DNA of 64,000 bases from Streptomyces roseifaciens. Its GTDB lineage: Bacteria > Actinomycetota > Actinomycetes > Streptomycetales > Streptomycetaceae. Of this stretch, positions 16,693 through 25,047 are shown piece after piece. A program made the position numbers and the translations under genes. The stretch is taken from NCBI RefSeq assembly GCF_001445655.1, contig NZ_LNBE01000003.1:372001-436000 (forward strand). The letters run 5' to 3'. Each line of letters opens with the position of its first letter. Within the stretch, counting starts at the first letter, position 1. The notes below the pieces were generated by a model, which was not told the DNA's origin, searched no databases, and saw nothing but the letters and a program-made list of their open reading frames with translations.

Positions 16693-17736
16693 TCAGCCGA
16701 ACTGCCGCTCGATCTGGGCCAGCTTGGCCTCGAGCGAGTCCAGGCGGGGGATCGCCTGGGTGTCGTCCTCCGCGGTGAGGTCGATCGGATCAGGGCGGCC
16801 GACCGCCTGCAGGGGACGTGCGCGGACGGGAAGCTGTCCCTGGTCGACTATGGAAGGGTCCGACCCGATCTGCGCCGGCTGTGGGGCCGCGGGCACGGCG
16901 GGCCCGCCGACCTCGACCTGCCGGCCGCCCCGGACCCGGCCCCACACCCGGTTCTGCCGGTTGTACGCCTTGAGCCGGGCGCGCTCCAGCTTGCCGGCCT
17001 CCCTCCTGCGGGCCCTGGCCTGCTCCCGCTGCCGTTTGTCCTCGCGGACCTCCTCCACGGCCTCGTCCAGCGAACGGACGCCCTCCAGGAGCATCAGGGA
17101 CCAGGCGCCGAAGGTCTCGCGAGGAGCCCGCAGCCAGCGGACCATCCGGATCTGCGGCAACGGCCTGGGTACCAGGCCCTGTTCGCGCAGCGCGGCCCGG
17201 CGGGTCTGCTTGAGCGCGCGGTCGAAGAGGACGGCCGCGGACAGCGACATGCCGGCGAAGAACTGCGGTGCCCCGGCGTGGTCCAGGCCCCGGGGCGCGT
17301 GCACCCAGTTGAACCAGGCGGCCGCGCTGGCGAAGGTCCACACGAGCATGCGCGAGCCGAGCGCGGCGTCACCGTGGCTCGCCTCGCGCACCGCCAGCAC
17401 CGAGCAGAACATGGCGGCCCCGTCGAGGCCGAAGGGCACCAGGTACTCCCAGCCGCCCGTCAGCCCCAGGTTCTGCCGCCCGAACCCCACGAGGCCGTGG
17501 AAGGAGAGGGCGGCGGCCACCGCGGCGCAGCAGAACAGGAGGACGTACGAGGCGCTTCCGTAGATGGCCTCCTTGCGCCGTCTGCGCTCCTCGTTGCGCT
17601 CCCAGGAGTCCGCGCCGCCTCCTGCGTCGTCCGCGCCGTGCCGGCCGCGTGCGAGCACCGTCACCGCCACCACGGCCCCGGCGAGCGCCACGACACTGGG
17701 GAGCATCCAATTCAGCGGTATATCGGTCACTCTCAT
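16693..17736 (-). CDS. DUF2637 domain-containing membrane protein
   Basis: 347-aa protein with one N-terminal membrane segment (MLPSVVALAGAVVAVTVL) and a cluster of hydrophobic segments between about residues 75 and 185, including SYVLLFCCAAVAAALSF and VPFGLDGAAMFCSVLAV, matching DUF2637/SpdB-like proteins. The C-terminal half is charged with a probable coiled coil (REDKRQREQARARRREAGKLERA) and ends in a short acidic helix. SpdB proteins take part in plasmid spread in mycelium, but the chromosomal versions have no assigned role. ATG chosen with AAGGGACGCAAG upstream. Confidence 0.82.
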   Translation of the reverse strand: MRVTDIPLNWMLPSVVALAGAVVAVTVLARGRHGADDAGGGADSWERNEERRRRKEAIYGSASYVLLFCCAAVAAALSFHGLVGFGRQNLGLTGGWEYLVPFGLDGAAMFCSVLAVREASHGDAALGSRMLVWTFASAAAWFNWVHAPRGLDHAGAPQFFAGMSLSAAVLFDRALKQTRRAALREQGLVPRPLPQIRMVRWLRAPRETFGAWSLMLLEGVRSLDEAVEEVREDKRQREQARARRREAGKLERARLKAYNRQNRVWGRVRGGRQVEVGGPAVPAAPQPAQIGSDPSIVDQGQLPVRARPLQAVGRPDPIDLTAEDDTQAIPRLDSLEAKLAQIERQFG

Positions 17737-17884
17737 CTTGCGTCCCTTGCATAGCTGTACAGCCTTTCGCGCGCCATCCTCGCGGAATCGGCCCGTTCGC
17801 CAAGGGGTTTCGCGCCAACTGCCTGCCAATGGAGGGCAACGGCATACGGATAGGTGCGAAGAAATTCGAACGTCATTAAGGGAA

Positions 17885-17903
17885 GAGGGAATTGCGTTCC
17901 CTT
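17885..17903. terminator. Hairpin downstream of the FhuF-like gene
   Basis: Arms AGGGAA and TTCCCT around a TTGCG loop, about 30 nt past the stop of the minus-strand FhuF-like gene. On the minus strand it is followed by a pyrimidine-rich TCTTCCCTTAA tract. Weak but well placed. Confidence 0.5.
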
Positions 17904-17934
17904 CACCTCACCCGATCGAGTGGTGTGAGGCCGG

Positions 17935-18756
17935 TCAGCTTACGGACAGCCGCTGTACCCGGTCCGTGTCGCACGTACGGGGGCAGGTCGTACAGGCGTC
18001 CTCGGGGCGCACGGTGTAGAAGAGGCAGCAACTGACGCGATCACGGGTCGGGATCGGCTCTCCCAGGCGGCCGGTAAGCATCCGGAAGGCCGCGCCGCCG
18101 GCGTACGGCGGCGTCACCCCCGGCAGCAGCAGGGCCAGTTCGCGGCGCGCCCGTTCCTCCTCGCCGAGCAGCTGTCCCACATACCACAGCGATTCGGCCA
18201 GTTCGTCCGTCACCATGCCCCACAGGGCGCGCGGACCGCGCCGCATACGCGGCTGGAAGCCGACCAGCACGGGTGTGAAATGCGCGGCAATGGAAGCGCG
18301 CACTTCCGCGCGCAGTGCCTCTTCACCGGGGACCGTCCGGGCGCCCGGCAGGCCGGCGGCCGGGTCGCCGGGCAAACACGCGAACTCCGCCGCCCGGGCC
18401 GTCATCCGGCCCAGCGCGCGGTGGAAGGAGACGTCCCCGGCGGACAGCCGCGGCACCCTGCGGTGCAGGAACCAGGGGACGGTGACGAGCAGGCAGGCCG
18501 GCCACGCGTAGCGGTGCAGGCCGACGCTCGCGACGACGTCGGGGCGGGCCTGCGCCCCGTGGTCGCGCCGGATCTGCTCGTCGTCCCACGCGAGGAAGGC
18601 GTCCAGCTCGCCGGCGCCCTCCGCGAGCCCCGCGGCGCTCACCCAGCCCTCGCCGGTGCACGGGGGCCCGGCGGTCACGGAAAGGGCGGGGAAGACCTCG
18701 GCGAGGCGGGCGTAGGAGTCCGAGAGCGAGGGCGGGGCAGTCGGGGCGGACGTCAT
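17935..18756 (-). CDS. FhuF-like ferric iron reductase / (2Fe-2S)-binding protein
   Basis: 273-aa cytoplasmic protein predicted to reduce Fe(III)-siderophores. The C-terminal metal motif is Cys243-Cys244-x10-Cys255-x2-Cys258 plus Cys262 (CCLFY...ACTTCPRTC), matching the FhuF family's CC-x10-CxxC cluster ligands. The N-terminal helical region carries the family's WxLxxRxPRLS-like WFLHRRVPRLS. A well-formed iron box lies 29-47 nt upstream of the ATG, so repression by the DmdR/IdeR iron regulator is strongly suggested. No siderophore genes adjoin it. Confidence 0.88.
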   Translation of the reverse strand: MTSAPTAPPSLSDSYARLAEVFPALSVTAGPPCTGEGWVSAAGLAEGAGELDAFLAWDDEQIRRDHGAQARPDVVASVGLHRYAWPACLLVTVPWFLHRRVPRLSAGDVSFHRALGRMTARAAEFACLPGDPAAGLPGARTVPGEEALRAEVRASIAAHFTPVLVGFQPRMRRGPRALWGMVTDELAESLWYVGQLLGEEERARRELALLLPGVTPPYAGGAAFRMLTGRLGEPIPTRDRVSCCLFYTVRPEDACTTCPRTCDTDRVQRLSVS

Positions 18757-18784
18757 GCGGGGACCACCGAATCGCGATCGTTCT

Positions 18785-18803
18785 ACGGGTAAGGCTTACC
18801 TTA
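18785..18803. promoter_or_regulatory. Iron box (DmdR/IdeR-type operator)
   Basis: The 19-bp site ACGGGTAAGGCTTACCTTA matches the actinobacterial iron-box pattern TTAGGTAAGGCTTACCTTA at 16 of 19 positions, with a central palindrome GGTAAG-G-CTTACC. It lies in the divergent region between the FhuF-like gene and the GntR gene, closer to the former. Confidence 0.8.
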
Positions 18804-18874
18804 CCCCGGTTGATCGGGGTTTGAACTGCCGGAGGGGCCGCCTATGGTTCAGAAAGGACATCAGGAGGACCCCA

Positions 18875-19738
18875 ATGGAGCAGGGAAGATCCCGCACCGC
18901 CCCGCCGGCCGCGGGGCCGTTCGCCGGCGTGCCGGCGCAGGCCGCGCGCGGCGAGGCCGTTCCCGCCGCCGCTCCTGCCGGCGGCCGTGCCGGTGTCCGC
19001 GGCGAGGGGGCCCGCGGCGAGCACGTCCACGCCGAGCAGGAGTACCCGGCGTACGGGGGCCGCTGCGCCGCTCCCTCGCCCGCTCCCGCGCCCAGGCTTC
19101 CCCAGCGCCACTCCGTGCGCGGGCAGGTGCTGGACGCCCTGCGCAAGGCCCTCGTCAGCGGCGAGCTGACACCGGGCGAGGTCTACTCCGGCCCGGCGCT
19201 CGGCGAGCGCTTCGGCGTGTCGGCGACGCCCGTGCGGGAGGCGATGCAGCAGCTGGCGCTGGAGGGCGCCGTCGAGGTCGTCCCCAACCGAGGCTTCCGC
19301 GTCACCTCGCGCACCGCCCGCGACCTCGCCGAGCTCGCCGAGGTGCGCGCCCTGCTGGAGGTCCCGGTGCTGCTGCGGCTGGCCCGTACGGTCCCGGCCG
19401 CCCGCTGGGACGGGCTGCGGCCGCTCGCCGAGGCCGCGTGCGTGGCCGCGGCCACCGGCGACCGCGCGCTCTACGCCGAGGCCGACCGCGCCTTCCACCG
19501 CGCGCTCCTGGGCCTCGCGGGCAACCACCAGCTGGTCGCCGTCGCCGACGAGCTCCACCGCCGCGCGCAGTGGCCCACGGCCCACGGCCGGCAGCTCCGT
19601 GCGGCCGACCTTGTTGCCGACGCGGCCGAACACCACGCCCTGCTGGCGGCGCTGGCCGCGCACGACGTGGAGCGGACCGAGGCGCTGGCGAGGGGCCACT
19701 TCGCGGGAGCGGAGCGAACGGTGCCGGGGACGGCCTAA
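18875..19738 (+). CDS. GntR family regulator (FCD/FadR subfamily)
   Basis: 287-aa protein. After an Ala/Pro/Gly-rich N-terminal 80 residues comes a GntR winged helix (QVLDALRKALVSGELTPGEV, then ALGERFGVSATPVREAMQQLALEGAVEV, about residues 90-155) and an FCD effector domain (AELAEVRALLEVPVLLRLA, ADRAFHRALLGLAGNHQL, AEHHALLAALAAHD). The His residues that bind metal in FCD proteins are present. Ligand not predictable. ATG preceded by AGGAGG. The gene shares its upstream region with the iron box, so iron control cannot be excluded. Confidence 0.9.
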   Translation: MEQGRSRTAPPAAGPFAGVPAQAARGEAVPAAAPAGGRAGVRGEGARGEHVHAEQEYPAYGGRCAAPSPAPAPRLPQRHSVRGQVLDALRKALVSGELTPGEVYSGPALGERFGVSATPVREAMQQLALEGAVEVVPNRGFRVTSRTARDLAELAEVRALLEVPVLLRLARTVPAARWDGLRPLAEAACVAAATGDRALYAEADRAFHRALLGLAGNHQLVAVADELHRRAQWPTAHGRQLRAADLVADAAEHHALLAALAAHDVERTEALARGHFAGAERTVPGTA

Positions 19739-19857
19739 GGCGCGCACGACGGCTCACGGATCAGCGCCGGGACCCGCGGATCGGCGCCGAGCCCCCGGAG
19801 TCGGGGCGGGGCCCTGCGGGTCGCTGCGGGGCCCGGCCGATCAGTGGGGCTCTGCGA

Positions 19858-20676
19858 TCAGTCCGGGCTCGTCGCCGCGGGGGCCAGCTGTTCGGCCAGC
19901 CAGCCCGGGATGCCGCCGAGCAGCCGGACCAGCCGGGCCGCCTCCTCCCGCAGCCGGGCGGCCTCGCCCGGGTCGTCCAGGACGGCGGCGAGCGAGGCCA
20001 GCGCCGGGGCGATGCCCACGAGATAGCCCAGCTCTTCCCGGATGCGAAGCGACTCCGCGAAGCCGTAGCGCGCCTCGGCGAGCCTGCCCTCGTGCTCGGC
20101 CATGGCCGCCACGTGCCGCCAGGTGAAGGACAGCAGCAGGCGCTGGCCCTGCGCCGTCGCCCCCGCGTGGGCGCGCTCGAAGGCGGCCGTCGCGTCGGAC
20201 GGGTTGTCCGACAGGTGCTGGGCGATCAGGCCGCGGCGGAAGTGCAGCAGGGGGCGGTTCGGCGACCCCGGCGCGAGCAGGGCCGCGGCCCTGCCCAGGG
20301 CCGAGCGGGCCTCGTCGGCCCGGTCGCGGACGCCCAGGAGGGTGGACGCGTAGGCCAGGTGGCCGCGCTCGCAGGCCGCCGCCCCGCGCTCCTCGTCGTC
20401 CGTGGCCAGGGCCTCCGCCGCGCGCAGCGCGTCCTCGGCGGCTCCCCAGCCCTCCTTGGTGAACATGCACCGCTCGGTCAGCACCGCCGTCCGCTGCAGG
20501 GCCGGCCCGGGCTCGGCGGCCGCGCGCGGTGCGAGCAGGGCCGCGGCGTCGTCCCAGCAGGCGCGTGAGCGCAACCGCCACACGGCCCGCTCCAGTGGAT
20601 CGTCCCCCCGCGGATCCCCGCCCTGCGGTCCCCGCGGCTCCGGCAACCCCGCATTACGCATGGCGGTGTCCGCCAC
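19858..20676 (-). CDS. Uncharacterised helical-repeat (TPR-like) protein
   Basis: 272-aa soluble protein made of Ala/Leu-rich helices with TPR-like spacing (RRGLIAQHLSDNPSDATAAFERAH, WRHVAAMAEHEGRLAEARYGFAESLRI, LASLAAVLDDPGEAARLREEA). I do not recognise a specific family. GTG start chosen because GGGGAGGG sits 5-7 nt upstream; an ATG five codons later (MRNAGLPEP) lacks an SD. A scaffold or regulator role is guesswork. Divergent from the ribosomal protection gene. Confidence 0.72.
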   Translation of the reverse strand: MADTAMRNAGLPEPRGPQGGDPRGDDPLERAVWRLRSRACWDDAAALLAPRAAAEPGPALQRTAVLTERCMFTKEGWGAAEDALRAAEALATDDEERGAAACERGHLAYASTLLGVRDRADEARSALGRAAALLAPGSPNRPLLHFRRGLIAQHLSDNPSDATAAFERAHAGATAQGQRLLLSFTWRHVAAMAEHEGRLAEARYGFAESLRIREELGYLVGIAPALASLAAVLDDPGEAARLREEAARLVRLLGGIPGWLAEQLAPAATSPD

Positions 20677-21011
20677 AGTGCCCTCCCCAAGCGCGCCGTC
20701 GAGCTGGAAGCCGTGACCGCATCTCAGCACGAAGACGAGGGCCCGGCCAAGGGTCAGGTGTGAACCAATTCACAAATGCTCTCCCAGCGGTACGTGCACA
20801 TTACCAAGAGTGAGCGGCTCATGAGCGCGGCGTCGCTCATATGCGCTACCGGGAAATTCGCTGGATCACCCCGCCGGGCGGCTGCCAGGATGGCGGCGCG
20901 CGCCTTCGAACGCGCCGCGAAGCCCCCCACACACCTCGGGAGACACGCCCATGCGCCAGAGCCTCGGTAACCCCCAGCGCCCTGACCGGACGACTCCTTC
21001 CGAGGACTTCC
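20677..21011. other. Leader region of the ribosomal protection gene
   Basis: 335 nt between two divergent genes. It contains the palindrome at 20759-20774, then an AT-richer stretch, then an inverted repeat GAGCG...CGCTC around 20813-20838 with a central GCTCATGAGC. Short ORFs begin at 20776 and 20841 but none is convincing. The long untranslated leader could host attenuation, which is known for ribosomal protection genes; nothing decisive is seen. Confidence 0.5.
20759..20774. promoter_or_regulatory. Palindrome TGTGAA-N4-TTCACA
   Basis: Perfect 6-bp arms around CCAA, in the divergent region between the helical-repeat gene and the ribosomal protection gene. Shape suits a dimeric regulator; no regulator gene of an obvious matching type is adjacent. 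Confidence 0.55.
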
Positions 21012-23063
21012 TTGCGTACGCACACCCTGCTCTCCGGGCTCTGCCTGCCCGTACGGCCCGTTCTGAACGTCGGCATCCTCGCGCACGTCGACGCGGGTAA
21101 GACGAGCCTGACCGAGCGCCTGCTCTTCGACACCGGCGCCATCGACCGGCTCGGCAGCGTCGACGCCGGCAGCACCCGCACCGACAGCGGCGAGCTCGAA
21201 CGCCGCCGCGGCATCACCATCCGCACCGCCGTCGCGCCCTTCCGCGTCGGGGGCCTGCGCGTCAACCTCGTCGACACCCCCGGCCACAGCGACTTCGTCG
21301 CCGAGGTCGAGCGCGCCCTCGGCGTCCTCGACGCCGCGGTCCTCGTCCTGTCCGCCGTCGAGGGGGTGCAGGCGCAGACGCGCGTGCTGATGAAGACGCT
21401 GCGGCGGCTGCGCCTGCCCACCCTCGTGTTCGTCAACAAGACCGACCGCGCGGGCGCCCGGGAGGCGGAGACGCTCGCCGCCGTCCGCCGCAGGCTGACC
21501 CCGTACGTGATTCCCATGGGCACCGTCCGCGGCATCGGGACCCCCGGCGCCCGCACCGTCCCCGGTTCGTACGGGGACGCCGCCTTCCGCGAGGCCGTGG
21601 CCGAGGTGCTGGCCGAGAACGACGACGCGCTGCTCGCCAAGCTGGTCGACGACCGGCAGGTGACGCCCCCCGAACTGCGGGAAGCCCTCGCGCGGCAGAC
21701 CGCGCGCGGCCTCGTCCACCCCCTCTACTTCGGCTCGGCCGTCTCCGGCGAGGGCGTGGCGGACCTGATCGACGGCATGGTGCGCCACCTCCCGCCCGCG
21801 CGCGGCGGCTCCGGCGCCGAGGCCACCGGCACGGTCTTCGCCGTCGACCGCGGGCCCTCCGGCGAGAAGACCGCCCACCTGCGCCTCTTCTCCGGCGCGG
21901 TCTCCGAGCGCGACCGCATCACGCTCCACCGGCCGGAGGCCGGCGGCGGCCGCACCGAGCACACCGCCCGCGTCACCTCCCTCGTGGTGGTCGAGGCCGG
22001 GGAGCCCGGCACCGCACGGCGCCGCGCCACGGCCGGCGACATCGCCCGGATCAGGGGCCTGGCGGAGGTCAGGGTGGGCGACCGCCTCGGCCCCGCGCGC
22101 GAGGGCGCGCAGACGCCGCACTTCGCCCCGCCCGGCCTGGAGGCGGTGGTCAGGCCCGTGCGCCCCGAGGACGCGGCCCGGCTGCACGCCGCCCTCACGG
22201 CCCTCGCCGACCAGGACCCGCTGATCGGCACCCGCGCCCTGCCGGCGGGCGGCGGCACCTCCGTGCTGCTCCACGGCGAGGTGCAGAAGGAGATCGTCGC
22301 GGCGACGCTCGCCGAGGAGTTCGGCGTCGACGCGGTCTTCGAACCGAGCAGCACCGTCCACCGCGAGCGGGTCACCGGCACGGGCGAGGCGTACGAGGAG
22401 ATCGGCCGGCACGGCGGTCACGCCTTCTGGGCGACGGTCGGCCTGCGCGTCGAGGCGGGCGAGCCGGACTCCGGCACCGTCTTCCGCCGCGAGACCGAAC
22501 TCGGCGCCCTGCCCCTCGCCTTCGACCGCGCGATCGAGGAGACCGTCCACCGCACCCTCGCCCAGGGCCTGTACGGCTGGCCGGTGACCGCCTGCGTGGT
22601 CACGCTGACGCGCTCGGGCTTCGCGGCGCCGGTGAGCACCGCCGCCGACTTCCGCCGGCTGACCCCGCTGGTCCTGATGGCCGCCCTCGCCGAGGCGGGC
22701 ACGCGGGTGTACGAGCCCTGCCACTCCTACGAACTGGAGGCCCCCGCCGACACCCTGAGCGCCGTCACGGGCCTGCTGGCCGGGCTCGGGGCCGACCTCC
22801 ACGACACGGCGGCCGGCCCGGAGGTGTGCGTCCTCAAGGGCACGATCCCGGCCCGCAGCGCCCCCGCCGCCGAACGCCGTCTGCCCGCCCTGACCCGCGG
22901 CGAGGGCGTCTGGTGGACCCTCCCGGCCGCCGACCGTCCGTACGACGGCCGCCCGCCGGTGCGTCCGCGCACGGACGGCAACCCGCTCAACAGGGCCGCG
23001 TACCTGCGGCATCTGACGGCGGCGCGGAACGGAGCGCCGTCGGAGGCGGCGGACCCGGCGTAG
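21012..23063 (+). CDS. Tet(M)/Otr(A)-like ribosomal protection GTPase
   Basis: 683-aa EF-G-like translational GTPase of the ribosomal protection family. The G domain shows AHVDAGKTS (G1, about residues 23-31), RGITIRTA (G2), DTPGHSDF (G3) and NKTDRAG (G4). It lacks the insertions of true EF-G, and the C-terminal domains IV-V carry the family's ARQTARGLVHPLYFGSA and YEPCHSYELEAP segments. These proteins release tetracyclines from the ribosome; many Streptomyces carry one chromosomally, with or without resistance. The TTG start is supported by CGAGGA 7 nt upstream. Resistance is not proved by sequence. Confidence 0.85.
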   Translation: MRTHTLLSGLCLPVRPVLNVGILAHVDAGKTSLTERLLFDTGAIDRLGSVDAGSTRTDSGELERRRGITIRTAVAPFRVGGLRVNLVDTPGHSDFVAEVERALGVLDAAVLVLSAVEGVQAQTRVLMKTLRRLRLPTLVFVNKTDRAGAREAETLAAVRRRLTPYVIPMGTVRGIGTPGARTVPGSYGDAAFREAVAEVLAENDDALLAKLVDDRQVTPPELREALARQTARGLVHPLYFGSAVSGEGVADLIDGMVRHLPPARGGSGAEATGTVFAVDRGPSGEKTAHLRLFSGAVSERDRITLHRPEAGGGRTEHTARVTSLVVVEAGEPGTARRRATAGDIARIRGLAEVRVGDRLGPAREGAQTPHFAPPGLEAVVRPVRPEDAARLHAALTALADQDPLIGTRALPAGGGTSVLLHGEVQKEIVAATLAEEFGVDAVFEPSSTVHRERVTGTGEAYEEIGRHGGHAFWATVGLRVEAGEPDSGTVFRRETELGALPLAFDRAIEETVHRTLAQGLYGWPVTACVVTLTRSGFAAPVSTAADFRRLTPLVLMAALAEAGTRVYEPCHSYELEAPADTLSAVTGLLAGLGADLHDTAAGPEVCVLKGTIPARSAPAAERRLPALTRGEGVWWTLPAADRPYDGRPPVRPRTDGNPLNRAAYLRHLTAARNGAPSEAADPA

Positions 23064-23068
23064 ACGGC

Positions 23069-23107
23069 GCGCGGCGCCGCGGGGAAGGCCTCCCCGCGGC
23101 GCCGCGC
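23069..23107. terminator. Bidirectional terminator hairpin
   Basis: A perfect 17-bp stem (arms GCGCGGCGCCGCGGGGA and its complement) closes on a 5-nt AGGCC loop, between convergent genes, 5 nt after the ribosomal protection gene stop and 22 nt from the protease stop. No T-run, as usual for high-GC terminators. Confidence 0.85.
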
Positions 23108-23129
23108 CGGTGCTCCGCCGTCCTGCGGC

Positions 23130-24950
23130 TCAGCCGTTGTTCACCAGCGGGGACCACTGCCCCGGGCCGTCGGTGCTCAGCCCGTCGTACAGGGACGTCT
23201 CGCCGTCGGACCAGCGGACGACCAGGTCGTCGGGGCGGCCCGAGCCGGTGAGGTCGCCCGCGGTCATGGCCGCGCCCGCCCACGAGGGGTTGGGGGCCTG
23301 GAGGCGGGTGCCCTTGCCGAGGGCGGTGCCCGTCGTGGCGTACGAGCCGAGGGAGCCGTCCGACCAGCGCACGAGGAGGCTGCTGCGGTCCTGGCCCGCC
23401 GGGCGGGGGCTGCTGAGCGCGGTGGCGTAGTTCCAGTACGAGCCGGCGTCCATCAGGCGCCGCTCCGTGCCCGGCCCGGTGGGGCTCGCGCCGGAGTACA
23501 CGCTGAGGCTGCCGTCGACCCAGCGGACGGCCAGGTCCCTGGAGCGGTCCGTGGAGTCGTAGCGTCCGGCCGTGATCTGCGAGGCGTACTTCCAGTACGA
23601 GCCGCCGGCGCCGAGGGTGTGCTCCGGGCCGGAGCCGGCGGCCTGGAAGTCCTCGTAGTAGCTCAGCTTGCCGGTGTCCCAGCGGACCATGAGGTCGGGC
23701 TTGCCGCTGCCGCCGAAGTCGCCGGCCGTGACCGTCACGGCGCGCTTCCAGAAGCTGTCCGCCCGGGCGAGCTGCTGCTCGGTGCCGAAGCCGCCGCGGC
23801 CGTCGCCGGGGTAGAGGCTGACCTCGCCGTCGCTCCAGATCGTCAGCAGGTCGTCGCGCCCGTCGCCGGTGAAGTCGGCGGAGACCAGGTGCTTGCCGTG
23901 CGACCAGGTGGAGGCGGCGCCGGGCAGCCGGGCGCCGTCGGAGGGACGCTGGTAGGCCGTGCGCACGGGGGTCCGGTCGGCGACCGCATCCCGGTAGAGG
24001 TCCTGGACCTCGCGGCCGAACACCGGGGAGTAGCTGACCCAGTCGTCGCCGGTGAGGTTGCCGCCGCCGTTCCAGCCGCCGAGGTTGCCGATGACGTCTC
24101 CGGTGCGGGAGGCGGCGTCGTAGTGGGCGATCCACGGGCTGCCGGACGTGCCGCCGTAGAAGCCGCCGCACTTCATCTGCAGCTGGTGCTGGCCGGACAG
24201 GCGCGACGTCGGCACGGTGCAGCTCAGCGCCTGCTGGCCGGTGTTGTGCGAGCCGGGGTAGCCGACGACGGTGACGGTGCTGGTCCAGCGGGGTGTGGGG
24301 GTCAGCCGGAGAGCGCCGGCGGCGTTCTCCGCCTGCTCGCCGCGGGAGTTGGGGCCGAGGCGGGCGAAGCCGAAGTCCAGGTCGGAGTCGGCGCCGGTGC
24401 TGTTGCGGGCGTACCGCGGGTCGCTGAAGACCCGCTGTACCGGGAAGACGCCGTACGGCTGGCGGGCCGCGTCCTGGCCCTTGCGGTACTGCGGCACGAA
24501 GATCTGCTGCCCGCTCCCGGCGAGGCCGTGGGCGCAGTGCCCGGCGGTGAGGACCAGGTTGCGGCCCGGGCTCTGCACGACGCTCGCGGTGCAGTACGTG
24601 GGCCCGTCGGGGGTGCCGCCGAAGAACGTGCCGACCATGGGCAGGCCGTCGCCGTACGTGCCCTGGGGCGTGCCGGCCGGTGCGGCGGCCGCCGCGACCG
24701 ACGTGCGCGGGGCGGCCAGGCGCGCACCGGAGGCCGGCTTCGCCTGCCGCGCGGGCAGCGGCTTGGCGGCGGCCATGCGCTCGGCCGTCCAGTACGTCTC
24801 GGCGGAGCGGGCGGCGGCGGCCGCGGACGGGGCGGGGGAAGGGGGCGCCGGGGACGGTGCGGCGGACGCCGTGGCGGTCGTTCCGCAGGTGGCCAGGCTC
24901 GCCACGCTCAGGGCGATGACGAGCGGCCAGGTCCGTCTGAAGGGAGACAA
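23130..24950 (-). CDS. Secreted trypsin-like serine protease with FG-GAP/VCBS repeats
   Basis: 606-aa exported protein. A signal peptide covers about residues 1-30 (RRTWPLVIALSVASLA then an Ala-rich cleavage region). The chymotrypsin-fold domain (about 95-320) has the triad in TAGHC (His), SDLDFGF (Asp) and GGTSGSPW (Ser). The C-terminal half holds repeated blade units with aspartate-rich calcium-like loops (DFTGDGRDDLL, DFGGSGKPDLM, DLTGSGRPDDL), as in FG-GAP propeller proteins. The start is TTG with TGAGG just upstream; an overlapping ATG upstream is in another frame. Probably an extracellular endopeptidase; substrate unknown. Confidence 0.9.
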   Translation of the reverse strand: MSPFRRTWPLVIALSVASLATCGTTATASAAPSPAPPSPAPSAAAAARSAETYWTAERMAAAKPLPARQAKPASGARLAAPRTSVAAAAAPAGTPQGTYGDGLPMVGTFFGGTPDGPTYCTASVVQSPGRNLVLTAGHCAHGLAGSGQQIFVPQYRKGQDAARQPYGVFPVQRVFSDPRYARNSTGADSDLDFGFARLGPNSRGEQAENAAGALRLTPTPRWTSTVTVVGYPGSHNTGQQALSCTVPTSRLSGQHQLQMKCGGFYGGTSGSPWIAHYDAASRTGDVIGNLGGWNGGGNLTGDDWVSYSPVFGREVQDLYRDAVADRTPVRTAYQRPSDGARLPGAASTWSHGKHLVSADFTGDGRDDLLTIWSDGEVSLYPGDGRGGFGTEQQLARADSFWKRAVTVTAGDFGGSGKPDLMVRWDTGKLSYYEDFQAAGSGPEHTLGAGGSYWKYASQITAGRYDSTDRSRDLAVRWVDGSLSVYSGASPTGPGTERRLMDAGSYWNYATALSSPRPAGQDRSSLLVRWSDGSLGSYATTGTALGKGTRLQAPNPSWAGAAMTAGDLTGSGRPDDLVVRWSDGETSLYDGLSTDGPGQWSPLVNNG

Positions 24951-25047
24951 AAGGCCTCATTGTGCTGGTGGGACAAGGGCATGAAGGAACGCGAACAACT
25001 CAAAAATGCGACTCACGTTCTATCAGAGGCTGTCCTGTGCACCCCTT

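Noticed and set aside
16693-17736. DUF2637 protein as evidence for an integrated conjugative element
   Set aside because: No integrase, replication, Tra or attachment-site sequence is near it; DUF2637 proteins are also common in chromosomes.
20776-20970. Short ORF as a resistance leader peptide before the ribosomal protection gene
   Set aside because: No good ribosome site and no attenuator-like antiterminator pairing could be followed, so a coding role is not supported.
21012-23063. Calling the GTPase a proven tetracycline resistance gene
   Set aside because: Family resemblance is clear but resistance depends on domain IV residues and expression that sequence alone does not show.
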